Shown here: positions 38,340 to 47,449 of the stretch, in pieces
Layout of the letters: each line of letters begins with the position of its first letter
Position numbering within the stretch: position 1 is the first letter of the stretch
Source of the DNA: Burkholderiales bacterium
GTDB lineage: Bacteria; Pseudomonadota; Gammaproteobacteria; Burkholderiales; Burkholderiaceae_C
Assembly: GCA_003963005.1 (NCBI GenBank)
Contig: RXJW01000048.1
Coordinates: 1 to 64,000 of the forward strand
Length of the DNA: 64,000 nucleotides
Direction of reading: 5' to 3'
Program-made: the position numbers and the translations under genes
Notes under the pieces: generated by a model
The model's input: the letters and a program-made list of their open reading frames with translations, nothing else
What the model was told of the DNA's origin: nothing
Databases searched by the model: none

Positions 38340-38470
38340 CCAAGGCGCACCTTGGCCGGTCCCCCGAGGGGACGGCGATGCTTGCGGCATCCAGCCGCGC
38401 GCACATCGCCGAACGGGCCGGCTTGGGAGCGGCCCGGCGCTCGGCCCGAGGGGATGCACTACGCTTGTGG
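38340..38470. repeat. Cluster of GC-rich hairpins in fliF-fliG gap
   Basis: CCAAGG-CGCA-CCTTGG, GTCCCC-CGA-GGGGAC, GATGC-TTGCG-GCATC. Confidence 0.65.
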
Positions 38471-38486
38471 TGCGTGAGGATTGAAC

Positions 38487-39482
38487 ATGGACGACAAGGG
38501 CATCGAGAACGCAGCCATCCTGTTGATGTCGCTCGGCGAGGAAGAAGCCAGCGAGGTCTTCAAGCATCTGTCGCCGAAGGAAGTGCAGGCGCTGGGCGAG
38601 ACGATCGCCAAGCTCAAGGTCATCAAGCGCGCGCAGGTCGAGGAGGTGCTCGAGAAGTTCGACTCGGTCGCCGAGACGCAAAGCACGCTGGTCACCGACA
38701 CCGACGAGTACGTGCGCGCCGTGCTGCGCAAGGCGCTCGGCGAGGACAAGGCCAACCTGCTGCTGGACCGCATCCTGCAAGGCAGCGACGTGTCCTCCAT
38801 CGAGAGCCTGAAGTGGATGGATGCCGCGAGCGTGGCCGAGCTCCTGCGCAACGAGCACCCGCAGATCATTGCCGCCATCCTGGCCCACCTGGACTACGAC
38901 CAGACCAGCCAGGTGCTCAAGCTGTTCACCGAGCGCGGCCGCAACGAGGTGCTGATCCGCATCGCCACGCTCGACGGCATCCAGCCGACGGCGCTGAAGG
39001 ACCTCAACGAGGTCATGAGCCAAATCCTGGCCGGCGGCGAGCGCATGAAGAAGAGCTCGCTGGGCGGCGCCAAGACGGCGGCGGAGATCATCAACATGAT
39101 GGGCTCCAGCGTCGAGGCCTCGGTGCTGGACTACATCCGCGAGGCCGATTCCGACCTGGCGCAGAAGATCATGGACAACATGTTCACGTTCGACGACGTG
39201 AACAAGATCGACGACAAGGGCATCCAGGCGATGCTCAAGGAAGTCCAGAGCGAGAGCCTCGTCGTGGCCCTCAAGGGCGCCAGTGCCGACCTGCGCGAGA
39301 AGATCTTCCGCAACATGTCCACCCGCGCGGCCGAGACGCTGCGGGAAGACCTCGAAACCCGCGGCCCGGTGCGCCTGTCCGAGGTCGAGGCCGAGCAGAA
39401 GGAAATGCTCAAGATCGTGCGCCGCCTCGTCGACGAAGGCCAGATCGTGCTCGCCGGCGGCGGCGACGACCAGTTTGTATGA
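38487..39482 (+). CDS. fliG: Flagellar motor switch protein FliG
   Basis: AAILLMSLGEEEASEVFKHLSPKEVQALG; FTFDDVNKIDDKGIQ. Confidence 0.97.
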   Translation: MDDKGIENAAILLMSLGEEEASEVFKHLSPKEVQALGETIAKLKVIKRAQVEEVLEKFDSVAETQSTLVTDTDEYVRAVLRKALGEDKANLLLDRILQGSDVSSIESLKWMDAASVAELLRNEHPQIIAAILAHLDYDQTSQVLKLFTERGRNEVLIRIATLDGIQPTALKDLNEVMSQILAGGERMKKSSLGGAKTAAEIINMMGSSVEASVLDYIREADSDLAQKIMDNMFTFDDVNKIDDKGIQAMLKEVQSESLVVALKGASADLREKIFRNMSTRAAETLREDLETRGPVRLSEVEAEQKEMLKIVRRLVDEGQIVLAGGGDDQFV

Positions 39483-39510
39483 CGCAAGCCTGCAGGCTGC
39501 CCGCGCCCAT

Positions 39511-39587
39511 GAAACACGCCACAGAGACGCAGAGACACAGAGACACGCCGTCTCTCTCTGTGTCTCTGTGTCTCGGTGGCTGTGTTC
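39511..39587. repeat. Palindromic octamer-hairpin element copy 3 (fliG-fliH gap)
   Basis: Arms 39511-39542 and 39556-39587, 26/32 ungapped matches by eye; same octamers as copies 1-2. Confidence 0.9.
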
Positions 39588-39605
39588 TTCCCTCGGATCG
39601 CTGAC

Positions 39606-40397
39606 ATGGTCACCAGCCGCCAACCCCCTCGCCAGGTACCGCCGCCCGATCGCCGTGAAGGCGAGCGCCGTGCGCCCACCTACGCCCGTTTCATCCCGGG
39701 CGAAGAGATCCAGGGCGCCAAGGCCTGGAGCCTGGACAACCTGGGCAGCGCCCCGGCCTCCCCGTTTGCGCCGATGCGCCCAGGTGCGGCACAGGCCCAG
39801 CCACCGGCGCCCGCCGCGCCCGTCGAACCGCCGCCGCCGCCCGAACCGAGCGTTCAGGAGCAGGTGCACGCCGCCCGGCAGAGCGGCTACCAGGACGGCT
39901 ACCGCGATGGCATGGCCGCACTCGACGCCTTCAAGCAGAGCTTCGCCAAGCAGATGAGTGCGCAGATCGGCACGCTAGTGTCGAACTTCGATGCGGAAAT
40001 GCGGTCGCTCGAAGACGAGATGGCGGCGGCCGTCGCCCGCATTGCCGTCGAACTGGCCCGTCAGGTCGTGCGCAGCGAACTTGAGCAGCGCCCCGAGCTG
40101 ATCGCGCGGGTGGCGCATGACGCCGTCGAAGCCCTGCAGCTCTCGGCCCGGCACGTGCGCGTGCGTGTGCACCCAGACGACTTCGACCTGGTGCACGATG
40201 GCGCCGGCCGCGAGCTGGAGGCCCGTGAAGCGCAACTCGTGCCCGACCCGGAAGTGGCCCGCGGCGGCGTGAGGGTCGATGCCGACATCGCCAGCGTCGA
40301 CGCCACGCTGGCCACCCGCTGGCAGCAGGCCGTGTCGGCCATCGGCCAGCAGTCGATCTGGGAAGACCGCCGGGGCGGCAGCGATGACGACGAGTGA
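39606..40397 (+). CDS. fliH: Flagellar assembly protein FliH
   Basis: [25 protein letters not shown]...[27 protein letters not shown] after repeat preferred over GTG 39576. Confidence 0.92.
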   Translation: MVTSRQPPRQVPPPDRREGERRAPTYARFIPGEEIQGAKAWSLDNLGSAPASPFAPMRPGAAQAQPPAPAAPVEPPPPPEPSVQEQVHAARQSGYQDGYRDGMAALDAFKQSFAKQMSAQIGTLVSNFDAEMRSLEDEMAAAVARIAVELARQVVRSELEQRPELIARVAHDAVEALQLSARHVRVRVHPDDFDLVHDGAGRELEAREAQLVPDPEVARGGVRVDADIASVDATLATRWQQAVSAIGQQSIWEDRRGGSDDDE

Positions 40398-41814
40398 GCG
40401 CACTGCCCGCTGGCAGCGCTACCTGGGCGACCTCGAAACCCTCGCCGGCAACGCCGGCCCGCTCGAATGCCAGGGCAAGCTGGTGCGCGTGGCCGGCCTC
40501 GTGCTGGAGGCCACCGGCATCAAGGTGCCGCTCGGCTCGGTCTGCCGCATCCAGATGCCCAGCAGCGGCAACAACCCGCGCCGCGGCGCGGCGCCGGTCA
40601 ACGCCGAAGTGGTGGGCTTCTCGGGCGACCGGGCCTACCTGATGCCGACCGACGAGGTGCAGGGCCTGTCCAGCGGCGCCAGCGTTGTGCCGCGCCACCT
40701 GCCCCCGCTGGCCCCGAAGCTCGGCCAGCCGCTCCACCCCTGGCGGCGCGGCGAGGACCGCGGCCTGCACCTGCCGATGGGCGACGGTCTGCTGGGCCGC
40801 GTGGTGGACCCCCACGGCCATCCGCTGGACCGCGGCGGCGACCTCGCCGACATCCACAACGAACCCATGGTGCGCCGACCCATCAATGCGATGGACCGCG
40901 ACCCGGTGCGCATGCCGCTGGATACCGGCGTTCGCGCGATCAACGCGCTGCTGACCGTGGGCCGCGGCCAGCGGCTGGGCCTGTTTGCCGGCACGGGCGT
41001 GGGCAAGTCGGTGCTGCTGGGCATGATGGCCCGCTACACGCAAGCTGACGTCATCGTCGTCGGCCTGATCGGAGAACGCGGCCGCGAGGTGAAGGAATTC
41101 ATCGAGGACATCCTCGGCGAGGAGGGCCGCCGCCGCAGCGTGGTGGTCGCCGCCCCGGCCGATGCGCCGCCGCTGATGCGCATGCAGGGTGCGCACTATG
41201 CGACGGCCATTGCCGAGCACTTCCGCGACCAGGGCCGCCACGTGCTGCTGCTGATGGACTCACTCACCCGCTACGCGATGGCGCAGCGCGAGATCGCCCT
41301 GGCCATCGGCGAGCCGCCGGCCACCAAGGGCTACCCGCCGAGCTGCTTCGCCAAGTTGCCCCAGCTGGTGGAGCGCAGCGGCAACGGCCTGCCGGGTGAA
41401 GGCTCCATCACGGCCTTCTACACCGTGCTCACCGAAGGCGACGACCCGCAGGACCCGATCGCCGACGCGGCACGCGGCATCCTGGACGGACACATCGTGC
41501 TCTCACGCGAGCTGGCCGAGGCCGGCCACTACCCGGCGATCGACATCGAGCGCTCGGTCTCGCGGGTGATGACCAGTGTTGCACCCCAAAACCAGGTCGA
41601 TTCCGCCCGTCGGTTTCGCCAGCTTCTGGCGAAATACAACAAGGCCCGCGACCTGATCCAGCTCGGCGCCTATGCCCCGGGGGCCGACCTCGAGCTGGAC
41701 CTGGCCGTTCGCCTGCACGCCGACATGACGCGGCTGCTGCAGCAGGACATGCACAGCCCGGCACTTCTTCACGCCAGCGTCAGCCAGCTGCAGGCCGTGG
41801 TCCAGGGCGCCTAA
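40384..41814 (+). CDS. fliI: Flagellar export ATPase FliI
   Basis: [41 protein letters not shown]. Confidence 0.97.
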   Translation: MTTSERTARWQRYLGDLETLAGNAGPLECQGKLVRVAGLVLEATGIKVPLGSVCRIQMPSSGNNPRRGAAPVNAEVVGFSGDRAYLMPTDEVQGLSSGASVVPRHLPPLAPKLGQPLHPWRRGEDRGLHLPMGDGLLGRVVDPHGHPLDRGGDLADIHNEPMVRRPINAMDRDPVRMPLDTGVRAINALLTVGRGQRLGLFAGTGVGKSVLLGMMARYTQADVIVVGLIGERGREVKEFIEDILGEEGRRRSVVVAAPADAPPLMRMQGAHYATAIAEHFRDQGRHVLLLMDSLTRYAMAQREIALAIGEPPATKGYPPSCFAKLPQLVERSGNGLPGEGSITAFYTVLTEGDDPQDPIADAARGILDGHIVLSRELAEAGHYPAIDIERSVSRVMTSVAPQNQVDSARRFRQLLAKYNKARDLIQLGAYAPGADLELDLAVRLHADMTRLLQQDMHSPALLHASVSQLQAVVQGA

Positions 41815-41839
41815 ACCTCGTTTGGGCGCCAGCCGATAA
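41812..41839 (+). promoter_or_regulatory. Possible internal sigma-28 promoter before fliJ
   Basis: TAAACCTC-N12-GCCGATAA overlapping the fliI stop codon. Confidence 0.4.
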
Positions 41840-41884
41840 CGACTGAGCGCCGGACCGCCGGTTCAGCGCTGCGCTGGAGTTTGA

Positions 41885-42340
41885 ATGAGTGCCACCGCCA
41901 CCGACACCCTGAGCCTGCTGCTCGAACGCGCCGAAGGTGAGCGCGATGCCGCAGCCCAGGCCCTGCATGCCGCCAGTGCCCAGGCCCAGGCTGCCCGTGC
42001 CCAGCACGGCGAACTGTCGGGCTACCGACAGGAGTACCAACAGCGCTGGACCCAGAGCTTCGCGCAGGCCACCACGATGGACATCGTGGCCTGCTACCAG
42101 AGCTTCGGCCAGCGCCTGACCCAGGCCGTCGACACCCAGGATCACATCGCCCAGCATGCCGACCAGCGCCAGGTCCGCGCCCGGGAAGCCCTGCGTCAGG
42201 CCGAGCTGCGTGTCGCCGCCTTGCGCCAGCTGATCGCCCGCCGCCAGGCCGAAGCCACCAAACTCGCACAGCGCCGCGAACAGCGCGCCACCGATGAATT
42301 TGCCGCCCGCGCCCACCTGCGCCGCGCGGCCCAGGTCTGA
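41885..42340 (+). CDS. fliJ: Flagellar protein FliJ
   Basis: 151 aa coiled coil immediately downstream of fliI. Confidence 0.88.
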   Translation: MSATATDTLSLLLERAEGERDAAAQALHAASAQAQAARAQHGELSGYRQEYQQRWTQSFAQATTMDIVACYQSFGQRLTQAVDTQDHIAQHADQRQVRAREALRQAELRVAALRQLIARRQAEATKLAQRREQRATDEFAARAHLRRAAQV

Positions 42341-42350
42341 GGAGACGGTC

Positions 42351-43736
42351 ATGCTCGGCAGCGCCCAGTTCGTCTCCCCCAAGCCCACCCTGTTGCCACC
42401 GGCCGCGCCACCTGCCGGGCCGAACCCCGGCCCGCATGGCGGTCCGAGCTTCATGCAGATCATGAGCGAGCAGCCGGCTCTGGTGACACCGCCAAAGACG
42501 GGCCCGGTCCCCGAGGCGCCTGAGGCTCACGCCAGCGCAGAAGCGCCACCGGCGGCAGCTCCGGCCCCGGCATCGCCCGGGACGTCAGCCAGCTCGAACG
42601 CCGCAACACGCCGCAAGGACACGCCAGCGCCACCCGCCAAGCCCGTGGGCGCCGGCCCGCAGGCCGGGCAGCCCGCCGCGCAGGCCACCCAGGATGGCGA
42701 CTCGACGGATGCCTCGACCGGTGAGACGGCGAGCGTCACCGACCGGCCCGCTGACGCCGCCGACGGGCCCGACCGCGCGTCGAGCCTGACCGAGTTCACC
42801 CAGCTCATCGGCCTGGCCCTGCCGACGCCGACGATGTCGACGGATCCGGCGCAGGCCGGCGCGCTGTCGGCAGACACCCGCGTCACATCGGACGGCCCCG
42901 CTGGCGCCGCGAGTGGCCGGCCAGGCGCCGCCGCTCGCGCCGCGCGAGGCCTCGCCGGTGCCGACGACGTCGCCCCCGGCAGCGCCACGCGACCGACCGA
43001 CCCGCCCGACGCCAAGTCCGCCACCGCCGACCGCCAGCTGACCAACACCGCCGTGCGCGGCGCCGAAGCCGCTCGCGCCCGTGCCACCGACGCGGTGGTC
43101 GACAAGGCGGCGCTGTCCAACCGCAACGGTGCGTCGGAGACGGTGGTCACCACCAGCGCCCACGCGCCCGACATGCCAGCGCTTCGCGGCCCCGGCGCGA
43201 CCGAGGGGGGTCCCACATCCTTCGCGGCCGTGCTGGCGCAGTCGATGCCGACCGGCATCAGCGCACCCGACGCCCCAGCCACGCCGGCGACGGGCCAGGT
43301 CCACGCCGCGCTGCACAGCCCCGGCTTTGCGCCCGAGCTGGCGGCCCGCGTGAGCCTGCTGGCGTCCGACGGCATCCAGCAGGCCGAACTGCAGCTCAAC
43401 CCGGCCGACATGGGCCCGGTGGCGGTGCAGATCATCGTGGACGGTGGCCAGGCCCAGGTGTCCTTCCACGCGGTGCAGGTCGAGACCCGCCAGGCACTCG
43501 AACGCAGCCTGCCGGATCTGGCGGCCGCACTGCAGGGCCAGGGCCTGACCCTGTCGGGCGGCGGTGTCTTCCAGCAGGCCCGGCGCGACGCGCAGGCCGG
43601 TGACACCAACACCGGTGGCGGCAAGGAAGGCAGCGACCGATCGGCGGGCACCGTCGGCGGCCGGATCAGTGGCACGACTGGGACGGCGCAGGTCGCCCTC
43701 CGCCGCGCGGCGGGCCTGCTCGACACATTTGCCTGA
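42351..43736 (+). CDS. fliK: Flagellar hook-length control protein FliK
   Basis: Ala/Pro-rich N-terminal; C-terminal AELQLNPADMGPVAVQIIVDGGQAQVSFHA. Confidence 0.92.
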   Translation: MLGSAQFVSPKPTLLPPAAPPAGPNPGPHGGPSFMQIMSEQPALVTPPKTGPVPEAPEAHASAEAPPAAAPAPASPGTSASSNAATRRKDTPAPPAKPVGAGPQAGQPAAQATQDGDSTDASTGETASVTDRPADAADGPDRASSLTEFTQLIGLALPTPTMSTDPAQAGALSADTRVTSDGPAGAASGRPGAAARAARGLAGADDVAPGSATRPTDPPDAKSATADRQLTNTAVRGAEAARARATDAVVDKAALSNRNGASETVVTTSAHAPDMPALRGPGATEGGPTSFAAVLAQSMPTGISAPDAPATPATGQVHAALHSPGFAPELAARVSLLASDGIQQAELQLNPADMGPVAVQIIVDGGQAQVSFHAVQVETRQALERSLPDLAAALQGQGLTLSGGGVFQQARRDAQAGDTNTGGGKEGSDRSAGTVGGRISGTTGTAQVALRRAAGLLDTFA

Positions 43737-43871
43737 GGATGAAGCGGAAATAGCCACGCCTGGCGTGACCTGATCGAGGTTTCCCCGGGCTGGCCCGGGT
43801 CAATAATCGGCCGCCATGTGCCCGCAGCCCGTCAGGTGCGCGTCGGGCGGTGGACGATTCAAGGAGTGTTC

Positions 43872-44468
43872 ATGGCGACTGCGCCGGCTGCCGAACCCGC
43901 TGCTGCCGCACCCACCGGGGGCGGCAAGAAGAAGCTCATCATCATCCTCGCCGCCGTGCTGCTACTCGTGCTGGTGGGCGGCGGTGCGGCCTTCATGCTG
44001 CTCAAGAAGAAGCCGGCCGCCGAAGACGGCGAGGACGGCGAAGCCGTGGAGGCACCTGCCAAGCCCAAGGCCCACGCCAAGTCCGATCACCCGCCGACCT
44101 TCGTGCCGCTGGACCCCTTCACCGTCAACCTGGCCGACAAGGACGTGGACCGCTTCGCCCAGGTCGGCGTGACGCTGCAGGTCGAGGACCCGAAGTTCGC
44201 TGACCAGATCAAGGCCTACATGCCGGCCATCCGCAGCAATGTGCTGATGGTGCTGTCGCACAAGACCGCGGCCGAGCTGCTCAGCCGCGAAGGCAAGGAA
44301 AAGCTCGCCAAGGAAATCATGCGGGAGTCGGTCCGACCGATGGGCATCGAGGTCGAGGACGAGGACGAGGACAGCGGCGACTCACCCAAGAAAAAGAAGA
44401 AGAAAAAGAAGACCGCCGTCGAAAACCCGGTGACCCAGGTCCTGTTCTCCAACTTCATCGTCCAGTAG
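43872..44468 (+). CDS. fliL: Flagellar basal body protein FliL
   Basis: KKKLIIILAAVLLLVLVGGGAAFMLL; C-terminal NPVTQVLFSNFIVQ. Confidence 0.93.
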   Translation: MATAPAAEPAAAAPTGGGKKKLIIILAAVLLLVLVGGGAAFMLLKKKPAAEDGEDGEAVEAPAKPKAHAKSDHPPTFVPLDPFTVNLADKDVDRFAQVGVTLQVEDPKFADQIKAYMPAIRSNVLMVLSHKTAAELLSREGKEKLAKEIMRESVRPMGIEVEDEDEDSGDSPKKKKKKKKTAVENPVTQVLFSNFIVQ

Positions 44469-44484
44469 CGCGCGTGCTCCCGCC

Positions 44485-45489
44485 ATGAATCAGCAGATTC
44501 TTTCCCAAGACGAAGTCGATGCACTGCTCCAGGGCATCACCGGCGAGAGCCAGAAGCTCGAGCAGGAAGAGGAGCAGGTCGGCGGCATTCGCGAATACAA
44601 CATCGCGAGCCAGGAACGGATCGTCCGTGGGCGCATGCCCACGATGGAAATCATCAACGAACGCTTCGCGCGCAACATCCGCGTGGGGATGTTCAACTTC
44701 ATCCGCAAGAGCCCGGAAGTCGCCATCGGCGGCATCAAGGTGCAGAAGTACAGCGCCTTCCTGCGCGAGATCGTCGTCCCGACCAATTTCAACATCGTGT
44801 CGGTGAAGCCGCTGCGCGGCAGCGGGCTGATCGTCTGCGACCCGACGCTGGTGTTTGCCGTCATCGACAGCCTGTTCGGCGGCATCGGCAAGTTCCACGC
44901 CCGCATCGAGGGCCGTGACTTCTCCCCGACGGAGCAGCGCGTCATCACGCGCATCGTCGAGGTGGTGCTGACCGAGTATCACAAGGCCTGGAAGGGCATC
45001 TATCCGCTGGAGCTGGAGTACCAACGCTCGGAGATGCAGCCGCAGTTCGCCAACATCGCCACGCCGAGCGAGATCGTCGTGTCGACCTCCTTCACGCTGG
45101 AGATCGGTGAAACCAGCGGCACGATCTACTTCTGCATCCCCTACTCCACGCTGGAGCCCATCCGGGACGTGCTGTATTCGACGACCGTGGGCGATTCCTC
45201 CGAGCCGGACCGCCGCTGGATCAATCTGCTCAAGACCCAGATCCAGGCTGCCGAAGTGGAACTGGTGGCCGAACTCGGCACGGCGCCCGCCACGGTGGAA
45301 CAGTTGCTGGCCTTCAAACCGGGCGACTTCATCGAGCTGGACCTCGAACCGATGATCCAGGCCAAGGTCGACGGAGTCCCCGTGTTCCAGTGCCACTACG
45401 GCACGTCCAACAGCCGCTACGCCCTCAAGATCGACAAGATGCTGACCAGCTCGCAGGAAAGCTGGTTGGGAGCCAAACATGAGCCCTGA
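44485..45489 (+). CDS. fliM: Flagellar motor switch protein FliM
   Basis: MNQQILSQDEVDALLQGITG CheY-binding N-terminus. Confidence 0.97.
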   Translation: MNQQILSQDEVDALLQGITGESQKLEQEEEQVGGIREYNIASQERIVRGRMPTMEIINERFARNIRVGMFNFIRKSPEVAIGGIKVQKYSAFLREIVVPTNFNIVSVKPLRGSGLIVCDPTLVFAVIDSLFGGIGKFHARIEGRDFSPTEQRVITRIVEVVLTEYHKAWKGIYPLELEYQRSEMQPQFANIATPSEIVVSTSFTLEIGETSGTIYFCIPYSTLEPIRDVLYSTTVGDSSEPDRRWINLLKTQIQAAEVELVAELGTAPATVEQLLAFKPGDFIELDLEPMIQAKVDGVPVFQCHYGTSNSRYALKIDKMLTSSQESWLGAKHEP

Positions 45490-45928
45490 TTCACCGAGCC
45501 AAGAAGAACAGGACGCGATGGCGGCCGAATGGGCTGCGGCCCTGGCCGAAGCCTCCGCCGCGCCCGCCGCCTCCACCGAGGTGGTGACCGAAGTGGCACC
45601 GGAGCAGGTGTCCACGCCGAGCTTCGCCAACTTCACGCCCACCGCCGCGGGCGGCCCGGCGGGCGACATCAACATGATCCTGGACATCCCCGTCCAGCTC
45701 ACGGTGGAACTCGGCCGCACGCGCATCCCGATCAAGAACATCCTGCAACTGGCCCAGGGCTCGGTGGTGGAACTGGACGCACTCGCCGGCGAGCCGATGG
45801 ACGTGCTCGTCAATGGCTACCTGATCGCCCAGGGCGAGGTGGTCGTCGTGAACGACAAGTTCGGTATCCGCCTGACCGACATCGTCACGCCGTCGGAGCG
45901 CATGCGCCGCCTGTCCAAATCTGCTTGA
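45479..45928 (+). CDS. fliN: Flagellar motor switch protein FliN
   Basis: ILDIPVQLTVELGRTRIPIKNILQLAQGSVVELDALAGEPMDVLVNG. Confidence 0.97.
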   Translation: MSPDSPSQEEQDAMAAEWAAALAEASAAPAASTEVVTEVAPEQVSTPSFANFTPTAAGGPAGDINMILDIPVQLTVELGRTRIPIKNILQLAQGSVVELDALAGEPMDVLVNGYLIAQGEVVVVNDKFGIRLTDIVTPSERMRRLSKSA

Positions 45929-45935
45929 GGACAGC

Positions 45936-46032
45936 GAACACAGCCAAAGAGACACAAAGGCACAGACACAGCACGCTGGTGGCGAAGGCCTGACCTCTCT
46001 GTGTCTGTGTGCCTCCGTGGCACTTCGTGTTC
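45936..46032. repeat. Degenerate palindromic octamer-hairpin element copy 4 (fliN-fliO gap)
   Basis: GAACACAGCCAAAGAGACACAAAGGCACAGACACAG ... CTCTCTGTGTCTGTGTGCCTCCGTGGCACTTCGTGTTC. Confidence 0.85.
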
Positions 46033-46105
46033 CACCGAATAGCCCCCTCAAGCACCGCCTGTTGGCGGCTTCAAGGCCTCAAGTCGCTCCGCAGAATGCC
46101 GAGGC

Positions 46106-46429
46106 ATGAATGCTTCCGGCCTGCTTCCCTTTCTCTGGTTCCTCGGGATCGTCGCGCTGATCCCGGTCGCGCTGTGGCTGCTCAAGCGCACGCCGATCGG
46201 CGGTGCGGCGGCCGCCGGCGTGCTGCGGGTCGTGGCGCAACTGCCCACGGCGCCGAACCAGCGCCTGCTGGTGGTCGAGGTCGGCCAGGGCGAAGACCGT
46301 CGCTGGCTGGTGCTCGGCGCCACCGCGCAGAGCATCACCACGCTGCACACGCTGCCGCCTCAGGCGGAGCCACCGGCACCCGCCTCGTTCGCCAAGCTCC
46401 TCAAGAAGGAGCGTGGCGATGAAGCCTAA
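46106..46429 (+). CDS. fliO: Flagellar protein FliO
   Basis: TM then RVVAQLPTAPNQRLLVVEVGQGEDRRWLVLGAT; directly before fliP. Confidence 0.9.
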   Translation: MNASGLLPFLWFLGIVALIPVALWLLKRTPIGGAAAAGVLRVVAQLPTAPNQRLLVVEVGQGEDRRWLVLGATAQSITTLHTLPPQAEPPAPASFAKLLKKERGDEA

Positions 46430-47162
46430 GCACCTGATCGGCCTGACGCTGCTGGCCGCCGGCAGCGCCATCGCCCAGACGCAGAGCCCACCCGCCTCGC
46501 TGCCGCTGCTCGTCGGCCAGGGCGCAGGCGGCAGCTACTCGGTGCCGATCCAGACGCTGCTGTTCTTCACCGCGCTCGGCTTCCTGCCGGCCGTGCTGCT
46601 GATGATGACGGCCTTCACGCGCATCGCCATCGTGCTGAGCCTGATGCGCCAGGCGCTCGGCACCCAGGCCGCGCCGCCCAACCAGGTGATCGTCGGCCTG
46701 AGCCTGTTCCTGACCTTCTTCGTGATGAGCCCGACGCTGGACAAGGTCTATGCCGAGGCCTGGCAGCCCTACAGCGCCGGCACGATCCAGTTCGACGACG
46801 CCTTGAAGCGTGCCGAGGTGCCGATGCGCGGCTTCATGCTGAAGCAGACGCGCCAGGCCGACGTGGCCCTGTTCGCGCGCCTGGCGAAGCTGGACCCGAG
46901 CGTGAAGGCCGAGGACGTGCCCTTCAAGGTGCTGGTGCCGGCCTTCGTGACCAGCGAGCTGAAGAGCGCCTTCCAGATCGCCTTCCTGATCTTCATCCCC
47001 TTCCTGGTCATCGACATGATCGTGGCCAGCGTGCTGATGAGCCTCGGGATGATGATGCTGTCGCCGGTGCTCGTCGCCCTGCCCTTCAAGCTGATGCTGT
47101 TCGTGCTGGCCGACGGCTGGAACCTGCTGCTCGGCTCCCTTGCTGCTTCTTTCGTGACCTGA
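46419..47162 (+). CDS. fliP: Flagellar export protein FliP
   Basis: FFTALGFLPAVLLMMTAFTRIAIVLSLMRQALGTQAAPPNQVIVGLSLFLTFFVM. Confidence 0.97.
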   Translation: MKPKHLIGLTLLAAGSAIAQTQSPPASLPLLVGQGAGGSYSVPIQTLLFFTALGFLPAVLLMMTAFTRIAIVLSLMRQALGTQAAPPNQVIVGLSLFLTFFVMSPTLDKVYAEAWQPYSAGTIQFDDALKRAEVPMRGFMLKQTRQADVALFARLAKLDPSVKAEDVPFKVLVPAFVTSELKSAFQIAFLIFIPFLVIDMIVASVLMSLGMMMLSPVLVALPFKLMLFVLADGWNLLLGSLAASFVT

Positions 47163-47163
47163 C

Positions 47164-47433
47164 ATGGACGCACAACAAGTTTTCACCTTCGGCCAGCAGG
47201 GCCTGTACATGCTGATGCTGGTGTCGGCCCCGATCCTGATCGTCGTGCTGCTGGTGGGTGTGGTGATCAGCGTGATCCAGGCGGCCACGCAGATCAACGA
47301 GGCGACGCTGTCGTTCGTGCCGAAGGTCATTGCGGCGGTGCTGACGCTGGCGGTGGCGGGGCCGTGGATGGTCACGCAGCTGGTGGAATACATCCAGAGG
47401 ACGTTGCAGACGATTCCTTCGGTGGTGGGGTGA
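47164..47433 (+). CDS. fliQ: Flagellar export protein FliQ
   Basis: 89 aa; VSAPILIVVLLVGVVISVIQAATQINEATLSFVPK. Confidence 0.97.
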   Translation: MDAQQVFTFGQQGLYMLMLVSAPILIVVLLVGVVISVIQAATQINEATLSFVPKVIAAVLTLAVAGPWMVTQLVEYIQRTLQTIPSVVG

Positions 47434-47449
47434 TGGCGAGGTACGCGGC

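Noticed and set aside
36507-39869. 1120-aa minus-strand ORF antisense to fliF-fliG
   Set aside because: Low-complexity His/Arg/Gln-rich translation lying opposite well-recognised FliF and FliG; typical high-GC antisense ORF. It also runs through a hairpin repeat (HSHRDTETQR).
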